64,000 nucleotides of DNA from Nocardioides_C sp963700955 (GTDB lineage Bacteria > Actinomycetota > Actinomycetes > Propionibacteriales > Nocardioidaceae), in the NCBI GenBank assembly GCA_963700955.1, contig CAVOZH010000011.1, positions 682,001-746,000 of the forward strand. The letters run 5' to 3'. Below are positions 25,464-35,134 of this stretch, piece after piece. Under the pieces are notes generated by a model. That model had not been told where the DNA came from, searched no databases, and saw only the letters and a list, made by a program, of their open reading frames with translations. A program made the position numbers and the translations under genes. Position 1 is the first letter of the stretch. Each line of letters begins with the position of its first letter.

Positions 25464-28400
25464 GTGGATCTAGGGACGCTGTACCGCGACATCGTCGAGA
25501 CGTCCCTTGACGGCATCTGGGTGATCGACGCCCAGGGCCGCACGCTCTACGCCAACCGGCGGATCGCCGACCTCCTGGGGCGCTCGCCCGACGAGCTCGA
25601 GCACCTCACCGCCTTCGACGCCCTCGACGAGGTCGGACGGGCGCAGTTCGCCGAGCACCTGCGCGAGCTCGCGCACGGCGGGTCGCACGACAGCGAGGTC
25701 GAGTGCCTGTGGGTCCGCAAGGACGGCAGTGAGCTTTGGGTCCTCGTCCAGGAGAGCAGCCTGTACGACGAGCAGGGCAACCTGCAGGGGTACCTCCACC
25801 GGGTCACCGACTACTCCGAGCGCCGGCGGCTCTTCGAGGAGCTCCGGAGCAGCCGGGAGATGCTGGCCGAGGCGCAGCGGATCGCGAAGGTCGGAAGCTA
25901 CGACTGGGACATCACGAACGACCACATCACCGCCTCCGACGAGCTGCACGCCCTGTACGAGATCCCGCGCCAGGAGTTCGACGGCTCCTATGCGGCCTTC
26001 CTCGACAGGGTCCACCCCGATGACCGGGCGATTGTCGACGACGCGGTGGCGGCCGCGCTCGAAGGCGCTGACGAGTTCGACTTCGTCGTCCGGATCCTGC
26101 GCGAGGACCAACCCGCCTGGATGCGCGGCCGGGGCGAGGTGTTCCGGGACGGGAACGGCGTGCCCGTCCGGGCCCGCGGAACGCACCAGGACGTCACCGA
26201 CGCCAAGGAGTCCGAGCTCGCTCTCCAGGACCTCGTTGCGCAGAACACCCTCATGCAGGTCATGGCGACCACGGCCAACGAGTCCGAGACCCTGATCGAC
26301 CTCCTCGCGGTCGCCCAGCCGCTGCTCCTGCACCACGACGACTGGGTCCGCGGCCGGGGCTACGTGCCCGACCGCGACCGCCCCGGCGGCCTGCTCCCAC
26401 TCCACCTCGACCGGGAGGAGCGTGACGGTGACGCTCGACAGCCGGCCCTGGTGGCCTTCGAGCGAGGTCTCGCCGAACGGGCCCTCCGCGAGGGCGGCCA
26501 GGTCTGGGACGAGGAGACCCACCCTGGCCGGCCGTCGATCGCCTTCCCGGTCATGCTCGGCGCGGAGGTCGCCGCGGTCCTCGTGATCACCGCGAGCACA
26601 CCGTTCGAGCGACACGCGATGATCCGCCAGATGATCGACCAGGTGGCAGTGCAGCTCGGCCGTGTCGCCGAGCGCGAGCGGGCGGCAACCGAGCTCGCGG
26701 CGGCCCGTGACGCGGCGATGGAGGCGTCCCGTCAGAAGTCGGAGTTCCTGGCCACGATGAGCCACGAGATCCGCACCCCGCTCAATGGCGTGATCGGTCT
26801 CAACGACCTCCTGCTGCGCACCGAGCTCGACCCGCACCAGCAACGTCTCGCCTCAGGGGCCCAGGTCGCGAGCCGGGCACTGCTCGGCGTGATCAACGAC
26901 ATCCTCGACTTCTCCAAGATCGAGGCCGGCAAGCTCGAGCTGGAGAACGTCGACTTCGAGGTCCGGCCGGTCTTCGACCAGGTGGCGAGCGTGCTTGCCG
27001 AGAGCGCCCGCGCCAAGGGTCTCGAGCTGCTCGTCTCCTGCCACCCGGACGTGCCGGAGTTCCTCAACGGCGACCCGACCCGGCTCGCGCAGGTGCTCAC
27101 CAACCTCGGCGCCAACGCGGTGAAGTTCACCGAGGAGGGCGAGGTCTTCATCCGCGCCACCGCCGAGACCGGCCCCGACGACGAGACGGTGCTGCGGGTC
27201 GAGGTGGCCGACACGGGCGTGGGCGTCGACCCGGACAAGCGCGAGCACATCTTCGACCCGTTCTCGCAGGCAGACGCCTCGACGACCCGCCAGTACGGCG
27301 GCACCGGCCTCGGTCTCGCCATCTCCCGAGAGATCGTCGCGGCGCTCGAAGGCGGGATCGGCCTGGACAGCACCCCGGGTGAGGGTGCGACCTTCTGGTT
27401 CACCGCCCGCTTCCGCAGCGCCGGGTGCCGTGACACGGACCAGGTGGCGGCCCGGCGGCCCGATGCCCTCGCAGGCCGGCGGGTCCTCGTCGTCGACGAC
27501 AACACCAACAACCGGCTGATCCTCAGCGAGCACCTCGGTCGCTGGGACATCCGGCCGACCGCTGCGCCCAGCGCGCTCCGGGCACTCGAGCTCATGCAGC
27601 GGGCGGCCGCTGCCGGTGAGCCCTTCGACGCGGTGCTGCTCGACATGGCGATGCCGGAGTACGACGGGCTGCACCTCGCGGCGATGGTCCAGGCCGACGA
27701 GAGCCTTGCTTCGACCCCCTTGATCATGCTCACCTCCTCGGTCCAGCCGGCGGAGGAGGAGCTGGCCCGCGCGGGCATCGTCGAGTGCCTGACCAAGCCG
27801 GTCCTCGCGGGCGACGTGCTCGAGGCACTGCTCCGGGCCCTCGACACCGGCGAGCCCGCGGGCCGTCGTACTCCCCTGCCGGCGGTCACGCATCGGGAGG
27901 TGCTGCCTCCGGGCGACCGGCCGCGCCTGCTCGTGGTCGAGGACAACCCGGTCAACCAGCTCGTCGCCCTCGGCATCCTCGAGACCCTCGGCTACGCCGC
28001 CGACACCGCCGACGACGGGATCGACGCGGTCGAGGCGTGGAAGCGCGGCTCCTACGCCGCGGTGCTGATGGACGTGCAGATGCCGCTGTTGGACGGCTAC
28101 GGCGCCACCCGCGCCATCCGTGAGCTCGAGCCCGAGGGTGAAAGGATCCCGGTCCTCGCGATGACGGCGGCCGCCGTGGAGGGCGAGCGCGAGAAGTGTC
28201 TCGCGGCCGGGATGGACGACTTCCTCACCAAGCCGGTCAACCCGGATGCGCTCGGCGCGATGCTCCGCCGCTGGCTGAGCGGCGACGCCTCGGCGACTCC
28301 GGCCGCCGGCGTGGCTCAGGCTCCGGCCGAGGGCGTCCTCGACCAGGACCGGCTCGACATGCTCCGCGACCTCGACCCGGGCAGCACCGGCTACCTCGAC

Positions 28401-28712
28401 AAGGCGATCGGCAACTTCGTCGCCAGGGTTCCCGAGTCTGTGCACGCGATCCGCACGGCGATCGCGGCGAAGGACCATGCGGCGCTCACCTACGCGGCGC
28501 ACCGGCTGAAGGGCAGCGCCCTCAACCTCGGGCTCCCCGCCGTGGGACACCTCACCTACGAGCTGGAGATGCTCGGCGACACCGGGAGCACGACGGGCGC
28601 GCCGGCGCTGCTCGAGGACCTCGAGGAGGCGCTCACCCAGGCCGTCGCGGACCTGCTCACCTACCAGCGCTCCTACCAGCGCGAGACCGGCGACGTCGAC
28701 AGCTCCGTGTAG
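25464..28712 (+). CDS. Hybrid sensor histidine kinase: PAS-PAS-GAF-HisKA-HATPase-REC-REC-HPt
   Basis: GTG at 25464 starts a 1082-residue cytoplasmic phosphorelay protein. PAS domains cover about 5-120 and 135-245 (GSYDWDITNDHI, VHPDDRAIVDDAV), a GAF-like domain about 250-410, then a short coiled coil. HisKA has phospho-His434 (MSHEIRTPLNGVIG). The ATPase shows N, G1 and G2 boxes (LTNLGANAVKF, VADTGVGVDP, YGGTGLGLAI). Two receiver domains carry Asp727 (LDMAMPEYDG) and Asp870 (MDVQMPLLDG), and a C-terminal HPt carries His1013 (AAHRLKGSALNLGL). No membrane span, so the signal is intracellular, perhaps redox or a small ligand. No partner regulator is adjacent. Confidence 0.93.
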   Translation: MDLGTLYRDIVETSLDGIWVIDAQGRTLYANRRIADLLGRSPDELEHLTAFDALDEVGRAQFAEHLRELAHGGSHDSEVECLWVRKDGSELWVLVQESSLYDEQGNLQGYLHRVTDYSERRRLFEELRSSREMLAEAQRIAKVGSYDWDITNDHITASDELHALYEIPRQEFDGSYAAFLDRVHPDDRAIVDDAVAAALEGADEFDFVVRILREDQPAWMRGRGEVFRDGNGVPVRARGTHQDVTDAKESELALQDLVAQNTLMQVMATTANESETLIDLLAVAQPLLLHHDDWVRGRGYVPDRDRPGGLLPLHLDREERDGDARQPALVAFERGLAERALREGGQVWDEETHPGRPSIAFPVMLGAEVAAVLVITASTPFERHAMIRQMIDQVAVQLGRVAERERAATELAAARDAAMEASRQKSEFLATMSHEIRTPLNGVIGLNDLLLRTELDPHQQRLASGAQVASRALLGVINDILDFSKIEAGKLELENVDFEVRPVFDQVASVLAESARAKGLELLVSCHPDVPEFLNGDPTRLAQVLTNLGANAVKFTEEGEVFIRATAETGPDDETVLRVEVADTGVGVDPDKREHIFDPFSQADASTTRQYGGTGLGLAISREIVAALEGGIGLDSTPGEGATFWFTARFRSAGCRDTDQVAARRPDALAGRRVLVVDDNTNNRLILSEHLGRWDIRPTAAPSALRALELMQRAAAAGEPFDAVLLDMAMPEYDGLHLAAMVQADESLASTPLIMLTSSVQPAEEELARAGIVECLTKPVLAGDVLEALLRALDTGEPAGRRTPLPAVTHREVLPPGDRPRLLVVEDNPVNQLVALGILETLGYAADTADDGIDAVEAWKRGSYAAVLMDVQMPLLDGYGATRAIRELEPEGERIPVLAMTAAAVEGEREKCLAAGMDDFLTKPVNPDALGAMLRRWLSGDASATPAAGVAQAPAEGVLDQDRLDMLRDLDPGSTGYLDKAIGNFVARVPESVHAIRTAIAAKDHAALTYAAHRLKGSALNLGLPAVGHLTYELEMLGDTGSTTGAPALLEDLEEALTQAVADLLTYQRSYQRETGDVDSSV

Positions 28713-28822
28713 CGCAGCCGCGGGGCGAGCAGCCCTGACCGGTGGGGACCATCGGCACTGTCGGCGACCTGGACGGCGGTTAACCCTGGGAGAAACGGGG
28801 TCACGAACCGCTGGAGTGAGCC

Positions 28823-31429
28823 ATGACTGACAACGACAACGACCGGACGACCGACCGGACCGACACCAGGACCGGCGAGATCGACGCCATCGTCGACCAG
28901 GCGGTCCAGGCGGCAGCGGCCTTCCGACGGCTCGACCAGGAGCAGGTCGACGCGATCGTCGAGGCGATGGTCGTGGCGGGCGTGCGAGCCGCCCCCGAGC
29001 TCGCCCAGCTCGCCATCGACGAGACCGGCTTCGGGGTGTTCGAGGACAAGGTCGTCAAGAACTACGTCGCGACGGAGTTCCTCAGCGACTACCTGCGTGG
29101 GAAGAAGTCGGTCGGGGTGATCGACGAGGACGTCGAGCGCAACATCGTCCGGGTGGCGGAGCCGATCGGCGTGGTTCTCGCGATCACGCCGGTGACGAAC
29201 CCGACCTCGACGGTGCTCTACAAGGCGATCGTGGCCGCGAAGACCCGAAACTCGGTGCTGTTCCGGCCCTCGCCGTTCGCCGTGCGCTGCTGTGAGCGCA
29301 GCGTGGAGATCCTCCGCGAAGCCGCTGAGGCGGCGGGCATGCCTCCGGGCGCCCTGCAGGTGATCCCGGACGCCGCGCACGAGGTCACGCACTACCTGTT
29401 CAAGCATGACGGGGTCGACTTCATCTGGGTGACCGGCGGGCAGAAGATCGTCAAGCTCGCCAACCAGGCAGGGAAGCCGTCGCTGAGCGTCGGGCCCGGC
29501 AACGCCCCGATCTACATCCACCGGACCGCCGACGTGAAGGGTGCGGTCGTCGACATCCTGATCTCCAAGACCTTCGACGCCTCAGTGATCTGCCCGGCGG
29601 AGCAGACCTGCATCGTCGACGACGAGGTGTACGACGAGATGGTCGCCGAGTTCACCCGGATGGGCGCCCACCTGCTCACGCAGGAGGAGGCGGATGCGCT
29701 GTCGGAGTTCGCCTTCGGACAGGGTGACAAGGTCAACATGGCGGCGCTGGGGCAGCTGGCCCCCGAGCTCGCGGCGCGAGCAGGGTTCTCCGTGCCCCCC
29801 GCGACGAAGATCCTGCTGGCCCCCCTGCCCGATGACCTCGAAGAGCTCGCGGCGCACCCGCTCGTGCAGGAGAAGCTCATGCCGGTGCTCGGACTGGTCC
29901 GCGCTCAGAGCGTCCAGCACGGGATCGACGCCGCGGTCCTCGTCACGGAGCACGGCGGCCTGGGTCACACCTCGGCGATCTACGCCAACGACGACTCGGT
30001 CATCGAGGCGTACGGCCTCGCGGTGCGCACCGGACGGATCCTGGTCAACGCCCCGACCGCCGTGGGCGCTCTCGGCGGGATCTACAACAACCTGACCCCG
30101 ACGTTCTCGCTCGGGTGCGGCACCTGGGGCGGCTCCTTCACGACGGAGAACGTCAACTACACGCAGCTGCTCAACATCAAGACGGTCTCCCGCCGGCGTA
30201 CCCCGCCGCAGTGGTTCCGGGTGCCGTCCAACACGTTCTTCAACGCCGGCGCGCTCGAGAACCTGCGAGACATCGAGTGCACGAACGCCGTGGTGGTCAC
30301 GGACGCCCTGACCGAAGAGCGGGGTGTGGTGGACGAGTTGCGCAGCAAGCTCCGCACGAGCCACGTGCAGGTGTTCAGCGAGGTCGTCCCCGAGCCTGAC
30401 GAGGGGATCATCCGTCGAGGCGTGGAGCTCCTCGAACGGGCCCGGCCCGACCTGATCGTCGCCCTGGGGGGCGGGTCGGTGATCGACGCGGCCAAGGCGA
30501 TGCGCCTCTTCTACGAGCACCCGGAGAAGAAGCTCCTTGACCTGACGCTGCCGTTCCTCGATCCCCGCAAGCGCGTCGTGGACTACCCGCGCGACCCGCA
30601 CACCGTGAAGCTCGTCGCCGTCCCGACCACTTCGGGAACCGGGTCGGAGGTCTCGCCCGCTGCCGTGGTGACGGTGGGTCCACGCAAGGAGACCCTGGTC
30701 GACTACTCGCTCGTCCCCGACGTCGCGATCGTCGACCCCCTGCTGACCCTGTCGATGCCCCGGTCGGTCACCGTCGACAGCGGCATCGACGCCCTGACCC
30801 ATGCGCTCGAGGCGGCCGTGTCGATCTTCGCCTCGCCGTACACCGACGCCTTCTGCGTCCAGGCGGCGCACCTGATCTTCGACGCGCTCCCCAAGGCGTA
30901 CGACGACCCCGGCAACCTCACCGCGCGGACCGACATGGCCAACGCGGCAACGCTGGCCGGCCTGGCGTTCGCGAACGCCTTCGTCGGAACCAACCACGCC
31001 CTCGCACACGCCGTCGGCGCCAAGTTCGGACTTGCTCACGGCCGGGCCAACGGAGTGTTCCTGCCGCACGTGATGCGCTACAACGCCAGCCTGCCGAGCA
31101 AGTTCATGCCGGCGCCTGGCTACTCCGCCTACATCGCCCCCGACAAGTACGCCCAGCTCGGGCAGGTCGTCTTCGGTGGTCATGGCGGGGAGGAGAGCCG
31201 TGGGCGACTCTTCAGGGCGGTCGCGGCGCTGCTCGACCGGCTCCACATGCCGCGGTCCCTCAAGGAGGCAGGCGTCCCGGAGGACGAGTTCCTCGCCGCT
31301 CTGCCTGATCTGGCCATGACGGCGTTCCAGGACCTGAGCAACCGCACCAACCCCCGCATGCCTCTGGTCAGCGAGATCACCGAGCTTCTGCGTCTCGGCT
31401 ACTACGGGGCCGACGACCATGCCCACTGA
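28823..31429 (+). CDS. adhE: Bifunctional acetaldehyde-CoA / alcohol dehydrogenase
   Basis: The 868-residue protein has the AdhE order. Residues 1-440 are the CoA-acylating aldehyde dehydrogenase with catalytic Cys257 (SVICPAEQT) and NAD-site motifs (ITPVTNPTST, VGPGNAPIYI). After the linker SRRRTPPQWFRVPSNTFF comes the iron-dependent alcohol dehydrogenase, with GGGSVIDAAKAM, TTSGTGSEVSPAAVVT and metal histidines in NHALAHAVGAKFGLAHGRAN. It converts acetyl-CoA to acetaldehyde and ethanol, or the reverse, and usually forms filaments (spirosomes). The start at 28823 follows CTGGAGTGAGCC. The next gene overlaps its last codons, so the two are co-translated. Confidence 0.95.
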   Translation: MTDNDNDRTTDRTDTRTGEIDAIVDQAVQAAAAFRRLDQEQVDAIVEAMVVAGVRAAPELAQLAIDETGFGVFEDKVVKNYVATEFLSDYLRGKKSVGVIDEDVERNIVRVAEPIGVVLAITPVTNPTSTVLYKAIVAAKTRNSVLFRPSPFAVRCCERSVEILREAAEAAGMPPGALQVIPDAAHEVTHYLFKHDGVDFIWVTGGQKIVKLANQAGKPSLSVGPGNAPIYIHRTADVKGAVVDILISKTFDASVICPAEQTCIVDDEVYDEMVAEFTRMGAHLLTQEEADALSEFAFGQGDKVNMAALGQLAPELAARAGFSVPPATKILLAPLPDDLEELAAHPLVQEKLMPVLGLVRAQSVQHGIDAAVLVTEHGGLGHTSAIYANDDSVIEAYGLAVRTGRILVNAPTAVGALGGIYNNLTPTFSLGCGTWGGSFTTENVNYTQLLNIKTVSRRRTPPQWFRVPSNTFFNAGALENLRDIECTNAVVVTDALTEERGVVDELRSKLRTSHVQVFSEVVPEPDEGIIRRGVELLERARPDLIVALGGGSVIDAAKAMRLFYEHPEKKLLDLTLPFLDPRKRVVDYPRDPHTVKLVAVPTTSGTGSEVSPAAVVTVGPRKETLVDYSLVPDVAIVDPLLTLSMPRSVTVDSGIDALTHALEAAVSIFASPYTDAFCVQAAHLIFDALPKAYDDPGNLTARTDMANAATLAGLAFANAFVGTNHALAHAVGAKFGLAHGRANGVFLPHVMRYNASLPSKFMPAPGYSAYIAPDKYAQLGQVVFGGHGGEESRGRLFRAVAALLDRLHMPRSLKEAGVPEDEFLAALPDLAMTAFQDLSNRTNPRMPLVSEITELLRLGYYGADDHAH

Positions 31430-31856
31430 CAGCGCCACCCAGACCATCGAGGTCGCCGCACCGTTCGACGAGGTGCTCGCGACGATCCGCGACGTGGAGA
31501 GCCAGGCCGAGTGGATCCCCGAGATCCTCGAGGTGGAGCTGCTCGAGGTGTACGAGGACACCGGGCTCCCGGCGACCGCGAGGTTCAAGGCGTCAGCCAC
31601 GGTGGGGACCGACGAGTACACGCTGTCCTACGACCACAGCGACGACGGGATGAGCTGGACCATGGTCAAGGGGCGGCTGCAGACCGGGCAGGAAGGGCAG
31701 TACACCCTGACGAAGGCGGGCAAGGGGACTACCTCGGTGACCTACGAGCTCACGATCCACCACAACATGCCGCTGCCCGGGTTCATCCGCGGGCGTGTGA
31801 TCCGCGGCCTGGTCGACAGCACGCTGACCGGGCTGAAGAAGCGCATGGAATCCTGA
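31419..31856 (+). CDS. SRPBCC (START/polyketide cyclase-like) protein
   Basis: The 145-residue protein begins inside the last 11 bases of adhE. The sequence fits the SRPBCC lipid-binding fold: TIEVAAPFDEVLATIRDVES with QAEWIPEILEVEL, central beta strands and a long C-terminal helix (GRVIRGLVDSTLTGLKKRM). Members bind hydrophobic ligands or act as coenzyme-Q-binding/cyclase-like proteins. The overlap with adhE shows a tight operon, but I cannot infer a direct role in alcohol metabolism. Confidence 0.82.
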   Translation: MPTDSATQTIEVAAPFDEVLATIRDVESQAEWIPEILEVELLEVYEDTGLPATARFKASATVGTDEYTLSYDHSDDGMSWTMVKGRLQTGQEGQYTLTKAGKGTTSVTYELTIHHNMPLPGFIRGRVIRGLVDSTLTGLKKRMES

Positions 31857-31955
31857 CCCGTGCTCGTGCCGGGCAGCTGATCGCCGCAGTTCGCTCTGAG
31901 CAGCACGAAGCGCCGCGACGGTGTGGTCGCAGTGCTTGGTGCTCGTGCTGGGTGT

Positions 31956-33376
31956 TCAGGCCGCCGCGGCAGGGTGGGTGGTGCCTGGGTGGGTTGGGGT
32001 GGTGAGGTTGGTGGTGCCGGTGTTGTCGACCAGGTACCGCTGGCCGAGCGGGGACCGCCACAGGTAGATGCCGGGTTCGGGCATCGTGTAGGTCCAGCCG
32101 CCGTGGGTCTTGAGCCGGTGGTGCCGTCGGCAGGGTGGGGCGAGGTTGTCGGGCCCGGTCTGCCCGGGTGGGCCGCCGTCGTGGGGTGGGGTGTATTCGG
32201 TGATGTGGTCGGTGTCCTTGTTCCGGGTCAGGTTGTTGCACCACGGGAACGGGCAGCACGGGCTGCGCAGCAGCACGATCTCCCGGACCCGCGGGGGTGC
32301 CTCGTAGGCGTCCACGCTGGTTGCGTCGGCGAGGTCGATCACCGGCTGGATGCGCAGGTCGGTCCGGCCCAGCCACTCCATCACCTGGCCGGCGGTGACC
32401 GGGCCGCCGCCCTCGACCCGGGCCAGCGCGTCCGCGCCGTGCTCGGCGACGGCGTCGGCGTGCAGGTGGATGTACAGGACCGGCTTCCCGCGCCCGACCC
32501 GGCCGGAGGCGCGCTTCCCACCACTGCCGTCGCGGTGGGCCTCGGCTTCGTCGTGATCGGCCGATGCGCCGCACGTCTCGCCGCTGGTCTCACCAGCTGG
32601 GGTCCTCGCTGGCCTGGCGGCCGAGGAGGTCGAGGGCGCCTTGCGGGTCGGCGATCACCCCGATCGCGGTGGCCCGGCGGAGGTCGGTGCGGTCGGTGTT
32701 CCCGAGCGCGGCGAGCGCGTCGGCGATCGCGGTGATCGTGGCGTCGAACTCCGCCACGTCCAGGGCGTCGGCCTCGATCCAGATCGACCGGGTGCCGTTG
32801 GTCATCTCCTCGCCCACCGTCACCCGGCGGCCGTCTTGGGCGGCCTTGGCACGCCGCGTGGCCTGGTCGGGGTCGAACTTGAGCAGCGCGACGGCGACCA
32901 GGTCGATCACCCGTTTCATGCCGATCTTGTGGGCGAACCCGACCACCTGGGCGTCCACCCAGGCCGCGGCCTGCGGTGGGCAGGCTCTTGGTGTGGTCGG
33001 CGATCTTCCGGGCCCGCCACGCCGGCAGCGTGCCGGCGCGCACCCGGGCCCACAGTCGGGGCAGCCGGTGCCGCAGCTCGAGCGCGTCGCCGACCAGGCA
33101 CGCCCCCGCGAACGTGGACATGCCCAGGGTCGCGGCGAGCTCGGCCGGGGCGAACTCGGCGACCTCCGGGGTGCCGTCGCCGGCGAGCCGGACCAGCCGC
33201 TCCATCCCGGGCACCGTGACCCGGGCGCCGTCGGTGCCGGGAAGCACCGCGTGCAGGTCCGCCCAGTGCGCGGCCAGCGCGAGCAGCTCGGCCTCAGCGA
33301 CGTCCGCGGCCCGCCGCCGGTGCGCAGCCGCGGCGAGTGCCGCCGGCGGGTCCAGGTCATCCATTCCTTCGAACAT
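31956..33376 (-). pseudogene. DUF222/HNH endonuclease gene with two frame breaks
   Basis: Three minus frames join into one DUF222-HNH protein. N-terminal part: AALAAAAHRRRAADVAEAEL to KIADHTKSLP. A break near 32977-32980 (a GGG run) leads to AAAWVDAQVVGFAHKIGMKR through GALDLLGRQASEDP. A second break at the GGGG run 32599-32602 leads to GKPVLYIHLHADAVAEHG, GRTDLRIQPVIDLAD and the HNH end CCPFPWCNNLTRNKDTDHI, DNLAPPCRRHHRLK. Removing one base at each homopolymer restores a single frame. The family is multicopy in actinobacteria and probably mobile. Either the gene is dead or the two sites are sequence errors. Limits assume the start at 33376. Confidence 0.8.
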
Positions 33377-33539
33377 GTGTTCGAGTCTAGAGCCGACCGC
33401 CGACACTTTCGGCGCGATCCGCGGGCCTGTGGACGACCCGAAGCCCAGCCACCTCTGCGTGTCGACGTACGACATCGATCAGAAGGGACCTGCGCGGACA
33501 GAAACGCAGGCCGTCGCCCCGGACAACTGCCAGACGGAG

Positions 33540-34166
33540 CTAGAGCGCCAGGCCCAGGTAGAGCAGCACCGCAATCAGGGCGCCCAAGCCGAGCCAGATG
33601 ATGACGTCCGCCCGCGCCTCGACCAGCAGGCGCAGCTGCTGGCCCGCGCGCCCTGTGCCGAGGGCGCCGACGGCGTCCACGACCCGGGTGAGCCCGATCC
33701 CGATCGCGATCAGGCTCGCAGCGCCCGCGGTGCAGAACAGGCAGAGCGCGCCGATGGCGAAGGCCGACTGCTGCATGTACCAGGTCATGAACAGCGCCAT
33801 GAACACGGTCAGTCCGAACAGGGTGGCGACGTACGCCTTGGAAAGCCGTGAACCGAGCAGGCCCGCGAGGCCCGCGGATGCGAGCAGTGCGAAGACCGGC
33901 AGGCTCACCAGTGTGTTCGGGACGCCGAGGGCGGACGACTGCCAGTGGCTGAAGATGCTGTTGCAGGAGATGACCGAGTTGACCTCGCAGAACGAGCCGG
34001 AGCTGGTGCCGTCCGCGTAGGCGATCCGCTCGACGAGCTGCCAGGCGGCGGCGATCCCGCCGAGAACCCCGCCGGCGACCATGATCGCGAACCAGACCGG
34101 TGCCGGCCTCCGACCCGCATCCGCGTCGTGCCCGCCCGACTCGCGGACCCGTACCGGTGTGGCCAT
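33540..34166 (-). CDS. Vitamin K epoxide reductase (VKOR) family membrane protein
   Basis: The 208-residue protein has four to five membrane helices. It has the VKOR signatures: the loop cysteine pair in FCEVNSVISCNS, the conserved Ser/Thr region and the active-site CLFC near residue 145. Bacterial VKOR reoxidises a periplasmic-type thiol oxidoreductase and passes electrons to menaquinone, supporting disulfide formation in exported proteins. Several cysteine-rich secreted proteins are encoded in this window. No thioredoxin-like partner is adjacent. The start MATPVRVRESGG fits a short cytoplasmic lead. Confidence 0.92.
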   Translation of the reverse strand: MATPVRVRESGGHDADAGRRPAPVWFAIMVAGGVLGGIAAAWQLVERIAYADGTSSGSFCEVNSVISCNSIFSHWQSSALGVPNTLVSLPVFALLASAGLAGLLGSRLSKAYVATLFGLTVFMALFMTWYMQQSAFAIGALCLFCTAGAASLIAIGIGLTRVVDAVGALGTGRAGQQLRLLVEARADVIIWLGLGALIAVLLYLGLAL

Positions 34167-34292
34167 GGTGTCTCCCCTTCGACGATCGCCGGCCTTCCCC
34201 GACGGCTCTACTCGTAATCCTTCACGCCGCAGGCGGGAGCCCCTAGGGTCATCGGTCCCGCGTCGTCGGGACGATTGGCGACAAAACCGGCG

Positions 34293-35036
34293 TCAGTACA
34301 TCCGGTTCAGGCCGGCCACGTCGCCCCGGCCGAGCGTGCGGCCCGAGGTGTCGCATCGGCCCATCATGGTGCTCATCGTCAGCGAGTCCGTCGCCGGCGA
34401 CTCGGGTACGTGCCCGAGCCCGAACGAGTGACCGCGTTCATGGGTCGCCACCGCCTGGAGGTCGAAGCTGTCGCGGCACGACGCGGCGTTCGGTGTCGTG
34501 GTGAACACTCCCGGGGCGTCGTTCAGCATCATGTCGGACTGCCAGATGTCCCCTCGGTAGGTGTAGCTGCACGTGACGGCCACGACGTCCTGGGGGAGCC
34601 GGCCGAAGGAGACGACGTTGATCCCGTCGCTGTTGCCGGTCGGGAAGCAGTCGGCCTCCGGGGTGACGTTGGCTTCCCGGGTGGTCCGGCCGGCGTAGAT
34701 GACGCGCGGCAGGTCGGCTCCGACAGGGGCGGCCAGGCAGTTGGAGCGTGCGTGGGCGACCGTCTTCGTCGCCCTGTCGATGGCGCGCTCCGCCTGGGCG
34801 CGGTCCAGGTACGGCGGGACGGACGAGACGTTCAGCACCCAGGTGAACGTGTGGTGCTGCCGGGAAGGGCGGGTGGTGTACGCCCACTGCGCGCAGCCGC
34901 CGCCGTGAGCGTCGGGCACAAGGGTCGCCGGTCCAGCGGTGTCGCCGTCGGTGTCGTTGACGAGGAAGGCGATTCCTACGAGCGCCACCCCCACTGCGGA
35001 CCACGAGCGGGCGCGGAGTGTCAGACCGGGCCCCAT
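34293..35036 (-). CDS. Secreted or membrane-anchored matrixin-like metalloprotease, paralogue
   Basis: ATG at 35036 follows GGGAGGGACTC; a frame upstream to 35081 is likely untranslated. The 247-residue protein starts with a signal/anchor (LRARSWSAVGVALVGIAFLV), then a cysteine-containing domain, and the metzincin site HERGHSFGLGH followed by SLTMSTMMGRC. It ends TLGRGDVAGLNRMY, closely matching the C-terminus of the protease at 20470-21465. Within HExxH the third residue is Arg rather than Phe, which is tolerated. Extracellular zinc proteolysis is expected; substrate unknown. Confidence 0.83.
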   Translation of the reverse strand: MGPGLTLRARSWSAVGVALVGIAFLVNDTDGDTAGPATLVPDAHGGGCAQWAYTTRPSRQHHTFTWVLNVSSVPPYLDRAQAERAIDRATKTVAHARSNCLAAPVGADLPRVIYAGRTTREANVTPEADCFPTGNSDGINVVSFGRLPQDVVAVTCSYTYRGDIWQSDMMLNDAPGVFTTTPNAASCRDSFDLQAVATHERGHSFGLGHVPESPATDSLTMSTMMGRCDTSGRTLGRGDVAGLNRMY

Positions 35037-35134
35037 GAGTCCCTCCCCGGGAGCGCCGGCCGATCGCGCCGGCTCCCTCACCTCATGGCAACAGTGCCGA
35101 CGATCACGAGGCTAGGGGGACTCCCCAGAACTGG

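Noticed and set aside
29582..31621. 679-residue minus-strand open frame
   Set aside because: Antisense to adhE and the SRPBCC gene; composition is again shadow-like and there is no initiation site.
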